Shown: piece after piece, positions 15,916 through 24,784 of the stretch
How the letters are laid out: the number at the start of each line of letters is the position of its first letter
How positions within the stretch are numbered: position 1 is the stretch's first letter
Source of the DNA: a bacterium
GTDB taxonomy: Bacteria > SZUA-182 > DTGQ01
Length of the DNA stretch: 64,000 nt
Assembly: GCA_040755755.1 (NCBI GenBank)
Contig: JBFLZW010000024.1
Span: forward strand, 5,388 to 69,387
Reading direction: 5' to 3'
The notes under the pieces: model-generated
Told to the model about the DNA's origin: nothing
Databases searched by the model: none
What the model saw: the letters and a program-made list of their open reading frames with translations, nothing else
Position numbers and translations under genes: made by a program

Positions 15916-18900
15916 TTAAAAATCCTTCTTCCAGATCAGATCCACGCTGGAATTCTGGTCATTGCGAATCTCGGCCTCCAGGGTGAGATTGCTGTACAGG
16001 TAATATTCCACAACGACCTGCTCGGCTCCTTTCTCCTGGCCGAACTCCTTGCCGAAAGAGACGAAGACATTCCTGGTCAGATATTTTCCCACTTCAAGAG
16101 TGCTGATCCCCTCCTTTGAGGCCCGGATCTGCACGGTATCGACCGGCAATTTCTCGCCGAATATTCCCAGCACCTGGGTGGCCACTACCCTTCCCAGCAG
16201 GGCAAAGGCCTCACCCTGCAAGCTGGCGGCCTCCCTTTGATTCAGGTTTTCGAGCTGCTGGCCGAAAACCAGGAGCGAAATTATTTGATCCTGCGACAAT
16301 GTCGGGTCATCACTCTGCAATCTGACGACCGGAGCTTTGCGGGTTCCTGAAATCAGGATGTAGATATTCGTCTCCCCCACCCGGTAAACGGTTTCCATAT
16401 CGATCAGGGGATTGATTTCCGGCAGTCCCTGAAACTGAATGTTCGCCCTGCGGATAGTAAATTCCTTGCCGTAAAATTCATAGGTTCCCCGTATGCTTTC
16501 GATACTCCCCGCAATGGCCGGATCCTGGCCGAAGGTCTTATGGATGCCAAGTTCTCCCTTGAGCTCGATATTGGTTTGTTCACCGCTGACCCAAAAATTC
16601 CGGGGGATGCTCACGGTTACGGACATGGATACATTGGGTTTGAAAAAAGCCGCTTTTTTTTCCACCAGCTTCATCTCATCCTCTTTCCCCCGTATCACCT
16701 GAATTTCTGAAGAGCTTTTTTTACCGAAGGCAAAATCACTCAGCCTGGCCTTCCCCTCCGGGATAGACATTCTGCCCGCCACGGCAATGCGGGACAAGTT
16801 TCCCTGAGCTGAAAGCTCCCCATTGAAAACAAAATAAGTGGTGCGGGAGTAGAGTATTTTCCACTTATCCGCTCTGATCCTGGCCGTAATGCTCCTGACC
16901 GTAAATCCGGATAACTCCACAGCGGCGGAAAGTCTTCCTGCACCGGACTTTCCAGCAAGGTCCACATCCTCGAAGGTAATACGCTGGCTGTTTCCCCTGA
17001 TCAGGGCGCTCCTGACCTGAAAGACCTGAAGGAGCGGCTTGATTCGAAATGAGGTCCTGACAAATCCCACACTTCCTTCAAACCGGGGGTCCCGGAGACT
17101 GCCGGTCATCGATCCTGTCCCGGAGACGGCTCCCTTCACCTCGGCGAGGGCAGGCAGGAATGAAGGAATCACCGAGAGGTCAACCTCCTGAAGCCGTATC
17201 CTCAGCTCCAATCCTGATCTGGACCAGCGGTCAGGGACTGAGCGGAAAGAAAGGTCCACCGGCACCATGCCTTCAAGGTGCAGGATCTCTTTTTCCGCCT
17301 GAGCCAGGCTGGCGGTGATATTCAGTTTTTTTTGGCTGTAGGTGAATTCCTGGTGCAGCCGGTTAAAGGAGAAGGTGGACCATCGCCCTTTGATGACCTC
17401 GAGTTTCCCGCTCATTTCGGGCGAGATTCTCGTTCCCGCAAGGTTCACCTCTCCCTCCAGGGTACCGGAAAGAGATCCGAGTGAAGAAGCGGTCCTTCCC
17501 GTCCATTTCCCGATCTCCTGCACGGGGAAGCCGGATACCTGAATCTGCATTTTCTGTTGACCGGTCCGTCTGATTTCTCCCTGGGCAGCGAAATACCTCT
17601 GCCCCGATCCCAGCCGGAGAGAGAGAATGCGCACATTTTTATCGGCATCCAGTTCCACCCGGATCGGCTCGATGTTTCGCCAGATCGATTCTTCCAGGGG
17701 GAATGAAGCCTCATCCACTCTGACCGATACCTGGAAGGGCTGAAGGATATCCGCAACCCCCCGGGCCTGGTAGACCCGGTTGACTTGCCGGGTTCCCCTG
17801 ACCTGCCAGGTGATCTTTGGCCCCTCTTTCCTGGCCTGGATGCTCAGAGAATCCTGAAATTTTTGCTGCTCGTGCCAGAGGGAGGCCGCCTGGATCCGGG
17901 CATCGAAATTCAGGGCCTGAAATGAACGCCCTCCCCCTGCCCTGCCCTTGAGCGCAATATTCGAAGCATGATAGCCCCGATAGGTTATATCGCGGCCAGT
18001 AAATTCCCCCGCAAGCTCAGGCTGTTGCCAGCTCCCGGTGATTTTCCCGTGGCCGCTGACCACACCTGCGGAAAGGTCAGCCAGCCGGTCAATTCCCGCC
18101 CGTGAGAAATCCAGCTCCGACAGGTTCCAGATCAGATGCAGCTTCTGCCGGGAGGCTGTGCCGCGCAGGGTGAGGGCTAAACCATCGGCGGTGATTTTTC
18201 CCTGGCTCAGGTGCACGGTCCCGGCTGCAAAATCCCCCTGAAGCGTAAGATTGTCCACAAACCTGTTTTCAATCCAGGAGGGGAAAAGACGCACCGATCC
18301 GGCAGCCTGAAAATTTTTGGGAAATCCCGTTCCCACGCTTCCCTGGAGCATTGCATCCCCGGCCAGCCGTGATTCCCGGACCAGGCGGGCGGGCAGCCCC
18401 TGTATCCGCGCAAGGTTCACCTGCTGGAAAGAAATATCCGCCCGGTACAGAAAAGGAGGCCGCAGGTCTGCCTCCCCCTCCAGTCTGACCCTGCCCGCAG
18501 GGCCATTCACTTCCAGGTTCGCCAGCCGTAACTTTCGCCCATCCAACTGGGCTGAAAACCCTGCTGCCGTAACGGATTGCCCAAACAGGGTAAAGGGAGA
18601 AATATCAGCTTCAATTTCCGCTGAAATCTCATCCGGCCGGATGCCCTCTCCCCTGATTCGGGCATGCAGATCGAGATACCGGGAAAAGGCGGACCGTTTT
18701 TTTTCGGGCAGCCACCAGGATACCGGAAATCTCCGGATGCCGGTGCGCAGACGGTAGCGGGGAAATCCGGGATCGGAAAGGTCCAGGTTGCCGCCGGACT
18801 GCCACTGCCCTTTTTGCCTGTCCGCCTCAAAGGAGAGGAGAAAGGAATAATCGAGATCGCTCAAAGTTCCCCGGACTCTGCCCTCCCCTTCCAGGTCGGA

Positions 18901-19788
18901 AAGACGCAGGAGGGCGGGGGGAAATTGGCCCGGCACGCCGCCTCTGGCCAAGATAGCCTCCAATTCCGGAAGAGATATCCTGGAGAGCCTGCCCCGCAGA
19001 TCGAAAAAGGGCACATCCCGCTGACCTGCTGCCAGATTCACCCTGCCCTGCAGCCAGATCTGTGCCGGAGCGCTCATAACCTCCAGGCCGCTGATGTCAA
19101 GGACTCCCTGCCGGGAGGAAACATCACCCCGGACCTTGTTGACCGCCAGTTGCCAGGGACTGACCCGAAAGGAAAGATTCCGGACCCTGGCGTCCCAGTC
19201 CCCTGCTCCAGGCCGGAGATACAGGCCAAGGGAAAGGTCTGCCTGAATGCCCTGGCCGGATATCTCGATCGGCGATTTCTTCTGAAAGTAATCCCGGAAA
19301 GTCACATATCCATCCTGGATAAGGAGCCGCTGGATCCGAAAATCCAGGAGAGGAAATCCCGCGCCGGTCGGCGATGGAGGAGAGGGGCGGCCCGGCAGGG
19401 GAAGCACGCGGATACCTCCCTCTTCGGTACGGATTATGGTCAGGTGCAGCCTTGAGAGCGCTACCCGGGGAAAGGTCATCTGCCGGGTCAGAAGAGCGAG
19501 CGGAGAGAAGCGGACTTTCATTTCTCCCAGACTCAGGTGCTCACCTTTCGGGTCTCGCAGCTCCACCTCCTCCAGAACCAGGCCGGTAACAAGGTTTCCT
19601 CCGATTCTCCTCACGGATAAGGCCAGCCCAAACTTCTCCCGGGCATTTCGGGCCAGAACCCCGCTCAGCCAGTTCCGGAACGAGGCGGTTTGGGTCACCA
19701 GGGCCAGAATAACCAGCACGCTCCCAAGCACCAGCGCACAGGAGCCTAACAGGATAGCCAGACTTCGAATGACCGATTTAGCGCTCAT
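15916..19788 (-). CDS. tamB: TamB/DUF490 translocation and assembly module protein
   Basis: 1290 residues. An N-terminal signal anchor (about 9-32) is followed by a long beta-rich body of repeated strands, as in AsmA/TamB bridge proteins, and the conserved TamB/DUF490 domain over roughly the last 330 residues (GKARLSDFAFG ... SIRGTYEFYGKEFTIRRANIQFQG ... DQIISLLVFGQ ... LEVGKYLTRNVFVSFGKEFG). It ends VDLIWKKDF, typical of the family. TamB spans the periplasm and works with TamA in outer-membrane protein assembly or phospholipid transport. The ATG follows the stop of the Omp85 gene with no gap (TAAATG), showing translational coupling. Confidence 0.95.
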   Translation of the reverse strand: MSAKSVIRSLAILLGSCALVLGSVLVILALVTQTASFRNWLSGVLARNAREKFGLALSVRRIGGNLVTGLVLEEVELRDPKGEHLSLGEMKVRFSPLALLTRQMTFPRVALSRLHLTIIRTEEGGIRVLPLPGRPSPPSPTGAGFPLLDFRIQRLLIQDGYVTFRDYFQKKSPIEISGQGIQADLSLGLYLRPGAGDWDARVRNLSFRVSPWQLAVNKVRGDVSSRQGVLDISGLEVMSAPAQIWLQGRVNLAAGQRDVPFFDLRGRLSRISLPELEAILARGGVPGQFPPALLRLSDLEGEGRVRGTLSDLDYSFLLSFEADRQKGQWQSGGNLDLSDPGFPRYRLRTGIRRFPVSWWLPEKKRSAFSRYLDLHARIRGEGIRPDEISAEIEADISPFTLFGQSVTAAGFSAQLDGRKLRLANLEVNGPAGRVRLEGEADLRPPFLYRADISFQQVNLARIQGLPARLVRESRLAGDAMLQGSVGTGFPKNFQAAGSVRLFPSWIENRFVDNLTLQGDFAAGTVHLSQGKITADGLALTLRGTASRQKLHLIWNLSELDFSRAGIDRLADLSAGVVSGHGKITGSWQQPELAGEFTGRDITYRGYHASNIALKGRAGGGRSFQALNFDARIQAASLWHEQQKFQDSLSIQARKEGPKITWQVRGTRQVNRVYQARGVADILQPFQVSVRVDEASFPLEESIWRNIEPIRVELDADKNVRILSLRLGSGQRYFAAQGEIRRTGQQKMQIQVSGFPVQEIGKWTGRTASSLGSLSGTLEGEVNLAGTRISPEMSGKLEVIKGRWSTFSFNRLHQEFTYSQKKLNITASLAQAEKEILHLEGMVPVDLSFRSVPDRWSRSGLELRIRLQEVDLSVIPSFLPALAEVKGAVSGTGSMTGSLRDPRFEGSVGFVRTSFRIKPLLQVFQVRSALIRGNSQRITFEDVDLAGKSGAGRLSAAVELSGFTVRSITARIRADKWKILYSRTTYFVFNGELSAQGNLSRIAVAGRMSIPEGKARLSDFAFGKKSSSEIQVIRGKEDEMKLVEKKAAFFKPNVSMSVTVSIPRNFWVSGEQTNIELKGELGIHKTFGQDPAIAGSIESIRGTYEFYGKEFTIRRANIQFQGLPEINPLIDMETVYRVGETNIYILISGTRKAPVVRLQSDDPTLSQDQIISLLVFGQQLENLNQREAASLQGEAFALLGRVVATQVLGIFGEKLPVDTVQIRASKEGISTLEVGKYLTRNVFVSFGKEFGQEKGAEQVVVEYYLYSNLTLEAEIRNDQNSSVDLIWKKDF

Positions 19789-21657
19789 TTAAAAAGCCTG
19801 ACCAATACTGAGGTGAAAGCGGTAGCGGACAGGTATCTCTTTTTGCGGATTGAGAATATAACCATAATCCAGCCGCAGAGGGCCAATGATGGTCTTGTAT
19901 CGAATTCCCGCACCCGTAGAATAGTGCAAATCGTTAAAGTCAAACTGCATCGAATTAGGAAAAACATTGCCGAAATCCACAAATGTCACTCCCCACAGCT
20001 TGCCGAACAGGGGAAACCGAAGCTCCATACCTCCCTCAACCAGGGAATTTCCGCCAACCGGCTCCTGGTTCTCGGAAAGAGGGCCCAGCTTCTGGTAATC
20101 ATATCCGCGGACACTCATGGTTCCACCGGAAAAAAACCGCTTCATGATCGGCACTCCCCGCTGGTTCAGGCCGTAGGGCTGAATTGTTCCCATGAGCAGC
20201 CGTCCTGCAAGTATCGGCCCGGCCAGGAGACGATAGTAGCGCTTATACTCCGCGGTTCCCTTCACATAGGATACCTCGGAGCCGATGCCTTGCAGGGATG
20301 GTTCGATAAAAAAAGAAGCCTGTTCCCCGCTGGTCGGATCCAGAGGAGAGTCGGTGGTATTCCATTTGAAGCCGGTTTGAAAATAGGAAAGGAAGTATAC
20401 CCTCTCCTGATCCTTTTTGGCCTCCTCCGACAGACCGCTGATGGCAGACGAATCCAGGCGGTGAGCCAGAAAGACCGACAATGCGGAACCGATGCCCCGC
20501 TCAACCCGTAACTCGTTCGAGATATTGCTGACGTCAAAAGAAGTAAACATTTCTTTCCGCCTGAACAGAGTCCACCGGGAGGTGGATGCGGAGTCGGGAA
20601 AGTACGGCTGCCTGAAAGTCAGGGCCTCCTCTTCGGCCAGAGAAGACAGGCTCAGGGATAGCCCAAGCTCCCGCAAGCCCCCGAAAATATTGCGGTAGGT
20701 CCCCGATATTCTGAGGCGCAGCCGATCTTCCGTTCCATACCCAAGTCCGACCTCCACGGTCCGGGGCTTTCGCTCCTGAAGGAGGATATGAACATCTATC
20801 GGCCCGGTTCCCTCCTGAAGATTCACCGGGTTCACCAGGACAGAGCGAAAGAAGCCAAGGCCGTTAATTCTCGACTGGGTTTGAAAAACCCTGTTCATGG
20901 AAAAGGGCTCCCCTTCGGCAAAGGTCACCTCGCGCATGATATTGGGAAGTGAGATATTTTTATATCCCGTGACCTGTATCCTGCCAAACCGGCTCAAGGG
21001 CCCCAGCTCAACCGGCAGACGAATGACCGCACTGTTATCCTTCTCATAGATCAGGACCCTGCCCGACAACCGGGCTCTTGGGTAACCGGAATTGGCCAGA
21101 TATTCCAGGATATTGGTCTTGGACTGCTCATAATCCCTGACCCGGAATATTTTTCCCCGCTGAAGGGATATAATCCGCCGAAACCTCTCTTCCCATTCGG
21201 ATGTCTGCCCATCCCGAATTTCAAAGGTGACTTCCTGAATGGTCACTGCAGGCCCCTCGCTGACATACAGGGTTATTGTTAAAGCCCCATCTTCTTCTTC
21301 CGTTATCTCCGGACTGATCCTGACCTGATAATACCCCTCCTGGTGGTAAAGCTGCTGAACCTGTTCCAGGTCGCTGTCCAGTTTTTCGGCGGTATATTCC
21401 TTGCCTTCCTGCCAGAACTTCCAGAACGGAGGGGGCCGAAGGCCCGTCATTTGCTGGCGGACCTTACTCCCGGAGACTCTCTTTACTCCCACCAGCCGGA
21501 TCTTTCGCACCAGACTCCGCCTGTTCTGACTGCTCCCCTGAGCACGGGCCGGAGCACTCAAGCCTAACCAGAGGGCGGCCCCAATCAGTATCATAGCCAG
21601 GTTCACCAACGGGAAAACCGGCATTCGTTTTCCAAAATCCGAGGGGAATTCATCCAT
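19789..21657 (-). CDS. tamA: Omp85 family outer-membrane protein, TamA/BamA-like
   Basis: 622 residues. A signal segment ends near AQG at about 41. POTRA domains follow (about 50-300: KIRLVGVKRVSGSKVRQQM, YVSEGPAVTIQEVTFEI, FGRIQVTGYKNI), then a 16-strand surface-antigen barrel (about 300-622) with the SVRGYDYQKLGP motif, an RGF/RGY-type lid lock. It ends in HLSIGQAF with terminal Phe. Direct coupling to tamB supports a TamA role rather than BamA. It probably inserts or threads outer-membrane proteins. The start could also be the second Met, 11 codons later, since neither has a strong ribosome binding site. Confidence 0.9.
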   Translation of the reverse strand: MDEFPSDFGKRMPVFPLVNLAMILIGAALWLGLSAPARAQGSSQNRRSLVRKIRLVGVKRVSGSKVRQQMTGLRPPPFWKFWQEGKEYTAEKLDSDLEQVQQLYHQEGYYQVRISPEITEEEDGALTITLYVSEGPAVTIQEVTFEIRDGQTSEWEERFRRIISLQRGKIFRVRDYEQSKTNILEYLANSGYPRARLSGRVLIYEKDNSAVIRLPVELGPLSRFGRIQVTGYKNISLPNIMREVTFAEGEPFSMNRVFQTQSRINGLGFFRSVLVNPVNLQEGTGPIDVHILLQERKPRTVEVGLGYGTEDRLRLRISGTYRNIFGGLRELGLSLSLSSLAEEEALTFRQPYFPDSASTSRWTLFRRKEMFTSFDVSNISNELRVERGIGSALSVFLAHRLDSSAISGLSEEAKKDQERVYFLSYFQTGFKWNTTDSPLDPTSGEQASFFIEPSLQGIGSEVSYVKGTAEYKRYYRLLAGPILAGRLLMGTIQPYGLNQRGVPIMKRFFSGGTMSVRGYDYQKLGPLSENQEPVGGNSLVEGGMELRFPLFGKLWGVTFVDFGNVFPNSMQFDFNDLHYSTGAGIRYKTIIGPLRLDYGYILNPQKEIPVRYRFHLSIGQAF

Positions 21658-21766
21658 AGCTGTCGAATTATAATACGGTTAATCAATAAAATCACCAATA
21701 ATTCCATAAAATCTTCAATACCCCCTCCAGGTAAGAGCTAAAAAGAGAATCGGTCGATAGTAATGA

Positions 21767-21896
21767 GAATTCAGGAGTCAGAAGTCAGGAGTCAGGAGTC
21801 AGGAGAGAGTGATCAGTGGCCAGTGGTCAGTGAAGAGAAGGCAGGGGTCAGAATAAAGGCTTTCTTTTCTCCTGAATTCTGACTCCTGACTCCTGC
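21767..21896. repeat. palindromic heptamer-repeat element
   Basis: The left arm has five GTCAGGA-type heptamers, the centre holds GATCAGTGGCCAGTGGTCAG (also period 7), and the right arm has inverted heptamers (CTGACTCCTGACTCCTG). The element fills most of the gap between divergent tamA and the FemAB-like gene. Confidence 0.85.
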
Positions 21897-21930
21897 AAAA
21901 ATTTATCCACCCGTTCGGAGTGTAGAAGAG

Positions 21931-23067
21931 ATGGTTTCTGTTGAGCTTGTCCAGACTGAACAGGCATTTCAGGATTTACGGCCCGCGTGGGATACAATCC
22001 TGGAAAGATGTGCTTCTTCCAGTATTTTTTTAACCTGGGAATGGCTGTTTACCTGGTGGGTCCACTATCAGCAGAACAGAAAGCTGTTTTTGATATTGTT
22101 TCGGGAGAAGGGGGAGCTGCAGGGCATAGCTCCTCTGTTTCACGAGGAGGAAGTACGAGGTGGCATACGGATGCGGACCCTGAGATTCCTCGGAAGCGAT
22201 GGACCAGCCTGCTCAGAATTTCTCGACCTGATTATTGCTCCGGGATATGATACCGAGGTGTACCAGCGGTTCGGTGAGTTTCTCAAGGAGCGCTCACCCC
22301 TCTGGGACCGGATTGTTCTGAATCCCCTCTCATGGGGCAATTCGGAGATATATCGGCTGTACCGGATGTTGAATCGATCCTATTCAGCCGAATTGGAAGA
22401 GGCTTTCAGGTGTCCTTATATCAGGCTTCCTTCTGATTGGGACCAGTTTCTGGTCCGGCTCAGCCGCAATTTTCGACAACAAATTCGCACTTCACTGCGA
22501 AAATTCGAACAACAGACTGAAATGAGATACCTTTCAAATGCCCAGGATATCTTTCCTGTTCCCCTGCTGGTCAATACCCTGCGCACACTGAACGGGCAGC
22601 GGATGGAGCGCAAGGGGATCGACTCCACCCTGAAAATCTCCTCCTTTCATCGATTTCTGCTGGACGTTGCCGAGCACCTGCACCGGAGGGGCTGGCTATC
22701 CTGTTCACTCATTCAAAGAGATCAACAGATTGCAGCTATCATTTTCAATTTCCGGTACGGAAAAAAGGTCTGGTATTACCAGGCAGGATTCCTTCCGGAA
22801 TACGCACATTTTCGCCCCGGAACACTGCTTTTTGCCCAGACTATCAGGGAGGCCATCGAAGCGGGATTTTTGGAATATGATTTCCTGCGGGGGGAGGAAG
22901 AATATAAATACCGCTGGGGTTCGCTCAATCGGCCGGTGACTACTTTCCGGCTCTATAATCGAAAACTCTTCCCCCAAATGATTTATTACTTTCGAAAGGC
23001 GAAAATCCGGCTCTCCGGGCCATTAAAAAGAATATACCACTCGATACAGACTCACCATGATAGCTGA
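21931..23067 (+). CDS. FemAB/GNAT-like acyltransferase of an EPS locus
   Basis: 378 residues, full length for the BioF2-like/Acetyltransf_6 family (PF13480 type), which shares the FemAB double-GNAT fold. The C-terminal half contains the conserved LFLRGEEEYK-like segment (here FLRGEEEYKYRWG) and AAIIFNFRYGKKVWYYQAGF. Such proteins are common in exopolysaccharide loci and are thought to transfer acyl or aminoacyl groups to sugars. A second member is at 55578-56666, so the two bracket the EPS locus. The gene is transcribed on the plus strand, opposite to most of the locus. No membrane segment or signal peptide is seen. Confidence 0.8.
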   Translation: MVSVELVQTEQAFQDLRPAWDTILERCASSSIFLTWEWLFTWWVHYQQNRKLFLILFREKGELQGIAPLFHEEEVRGGIRMRTLRFLGSDGPACSEFLDLIIAPGYDTEVYQRFGEFLKERSPLWDRIVLNPLSWGNSEIYRLYRMLNRSYSAELEEAFRCPYIRLPSDWDQFLVRLSRNFRQQIRTSLRKFEQQTEMRYLSNAQDIFPVPLLVNTLRTLNGQRMERKGIDSTLKISSFHRFLLDVAEHLHRRGWLSCSLIQRDQQIAAIIFNFRYGKKVWYYQAGFLPEYAHFRPGTLLFAQTIREAIEAGFLEYDFLRGEEEYKYRWGSLNRPVTTFRLYNRKLFPQMIYYFRKAKIRLSGPLKRIYHSIQTHHDS

Positions 23068-23091
23068 GATCCGCTCTTTTCCCGTAACTGC

Positions 23092-23218
23092 TCAGGCACA
23101 AATGGGTAAAGGCACAGAGGCACAAAGTTACCTTGCCTGTTTGCTGCTTAATTGCTCAGCATTTATTTTTATCTTCTTTGTCCCTGGTACCATTGTCTCT
23201 CTATGCCTTTGTGCCTGA
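23092..23218. repeat. inverted intergenic repeat of the GGCACAGAGGCACAAA type
   Basis: TCAGGCACAAA (23092-23102) and its exact complement (23208-23218) enclose further GGCACAGAGGCACAAAG copies. Related to the CACAGAGACAC repeats around the GT4 gene at 29.9-31.1 kb. Confidence 0.7.
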
Positions 23219-23707
23219 TTTATCAGTTTGTCTCAAATTGAGATAACCACAGCAGGCAAGATTGCTGTGCCTCATCAGGCTGAACTTTTTCTTCCAATTC
23301 GCCTGCCACCATCCTTGGCCCGGCAGAATCATTCTCACCAGCGATGCTCCGTAAAAATGTATTTCCGGTCCGTACGATCCCGTCAATCTGCAAGCTCCTT
23401 CAGGCATACTGCTTTATTTATCAGCCAGTAATAAAATTTTAAGGAAATTTCTTTTCAAGAAAACGTATCAATACAAATTCTCTTTTCCCGTTTGTCTCAC
23501 AAAGCAACATCTTTGACTCAGTTATTTGTCTCTAAATTGAGAAATTCAAGAATCCGTCACTCTATGGATAGGCTTTTTTCCAAGAATTGTCCTGAGTAAA
23601 GTCTTTGGCATTTTCCTAGAGATTGACTATATTACTAATAAATGAATAACTAACCTATTGAGTTACAAGGATAATCATGAGGTATCAATTACACATGCCG
23701 ATCTAAT

Positions 23708-23723
23708 TGGCATGATAATTGCT
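23708..23723 (+). promoter_or_regulatory. sigma-54 (RpoN) promoter candidate
   Basis: TGGCATGATAATTGCT matches the sigma-54 consensus TGGCAYRNNNNTTGCW at every defined position. It faces the secreted-protein gene starting at 24006, leaving about 270 nt of leader. A sigma-54 promoter implies an enhancer-binding activator and conditional expression. Confidence 0.7.
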
Positions 23724-24005
23724 TTAATTATAACTCGAAAGTCATGACTAAATGTAGGTGTATAAGTAATAGAGAGGGAGGATGGATACCTTGCTTTTGC
23801 CTTATGAACCATTCTCACCTTTTGAGGTCCAGGCAGCAGTTGTCTCCACAGCTTCCTGCAAGTAAGTTAGGTTATTAAAATTCTTCATTTTATTATTCGG
23901 ATTTTTAATTACCTTATGTATTTCCCTGTCCGGCCGCAGGGCAAGAAAACCTTATATTTTCAAATAAGAAAACGAACAAAGGTTAATGAAAAGGAGGAAA
24001 TATCA

Positions 24006-24638
24006 ATGTGTAAGAAGGAAAATGTTTATTTGCCGTTCACAATAGTTTTTCTGGTCGGATTTGTTATGAGTGCTCTCAGTACCATAGTTTGGGCTCAAGT
24101 TGCTCCGGCAGTTGTTACTACGCCGGTCACCACTACGGCTCCTACGATTGTTACTACCACGCCCACCACTCAAAACTGGGCAGCCATGCCTCCGTATAAC
24201 ACTCTGTGGCCTCTGTGGTCGCCGGCACTATCTCCCGTCAATCCGGCAACCGGCCAGCCGACCCCCCTGGTAACCAGCCTTACACCTTCTACGGTACTGC
24301 CGGTTCAACCCGGTCTGACCTGGCATTTCGCTCTGGGGCATCCCTGGCTGCTCTATAATACTCCTATGGGTATGGCGTATTATGATCCTTTTACCGGAAT
24401 CGATCTTTGGCCGCCGGATATTCTCATGAATTCGATCACCGGCCTTCCCATAACCATTACTTTGCCACCTACCTACTCTATTCTGCCACCTACTCCAGCA
24501 TGGTGGATATTGCAGGAAGTCCCGGCTGCCAACTGGGAATACGTGACGGTTTATCCCAGTTTTTCCCTCTCGGCTATATCCACTCCGCCTGCGCCCCCGT
24601 TAAGCTCATTATTGACGCCCAGTGCGATTTTACTGTAG
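24006..24638 (+). CDS. secreted Pro/Thr-rich protein of unknown function
   Basis: 210 residues from ATG 24006, which has AAGGAGG 8 nt upstream; an earlier ATG (23916) has no such site. A signal peptide (about 10-30, ending VWAQ) leads into a Thr/Val/Pro-rich linker (TTPVTTTAPTIVTTTPTT). The remainder is rich in Pro and Trp with short motifs such as WPLWSPALSP and ITLPPTYSILPPTPAWW. I recognise no family. It sits alone on the plus strand inside the EPS locus, behind a sigma-54 promoter and before a good terminator, so it is a monocistronic, conditionally expressed exported protein. A matrix or surface role is a guess. Confidence 0.75.
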   Translation: MCKKENVYLPFTIVFLVGFVMSALSTIVWAQVAPAVVTTPVTTTAPTIVTTTPTTQNWAAMPPYNTLWPLWSPALSPVNPATGQPTPLVTSLTPSTVLPVQPGLTWHFALGHPWLLYNTPMGMAYYDPFTGIDLWPPDILMNSITGLPITITLPPTYSILPPTPAWWILQEVPAANWEYVTVYPSFSLSAISTPPAPPLSSLLTPSAILL

Positions 24639-24731
24639 GCAGTAAGGAGAAAGGATTCTATTAATTACCTGTTGACCTCATCACTTCATCCCTTATTCCC
24701 TTCACCCAAGGGGTGTTTTACCAGATGATCG

Positions 24732-24770
24732 TGAGGGAAAGTCTTTCAGCGAAGGAGAGACTTTCCCTCA
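24732..24770 (+). terminator. rho-independent terminator
   Basis: A 13-bp perfect stem (24732-24744 with 24758-24770, TGAGGGAAAGTCT) is followed by GATCTTTTTC. It lies 94 nt past the stop of the secreted-protein gene and just beyond the end of the convergent GT2 gene. Confidence 0.8.
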
Positions 24771-24784
24771 GATCTTTTTCAACC

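Larger units (their letters stand above)
23068..24005. other. 938-bp AT-rich intergenic region with repeats and regulatory signals
   Basis: No convincing gene. It holds a CAGAGGCACAAA-type inverted repeat (23092-23218), two near-identical copies of TGTCTC(T)AAATTGAGA (23229-23243 and 23527-23542), a perfect sigma-54 promoter match (23708-23723) and a possible 28-codon leader ORF starting ATG 23782 whose GGAGG abuts the ATG. The direct copies upstream of the promoter could be activator sites; this is inference. Confidence 0.6.

Noticed and set aside
23782-23865. 28-codon ORF after the sigma-54 promoter, as a leader peptide
   Set aside because: GGAGG abuts its ATG, with no spacer, and the peptide has no recognisable attenuator features.
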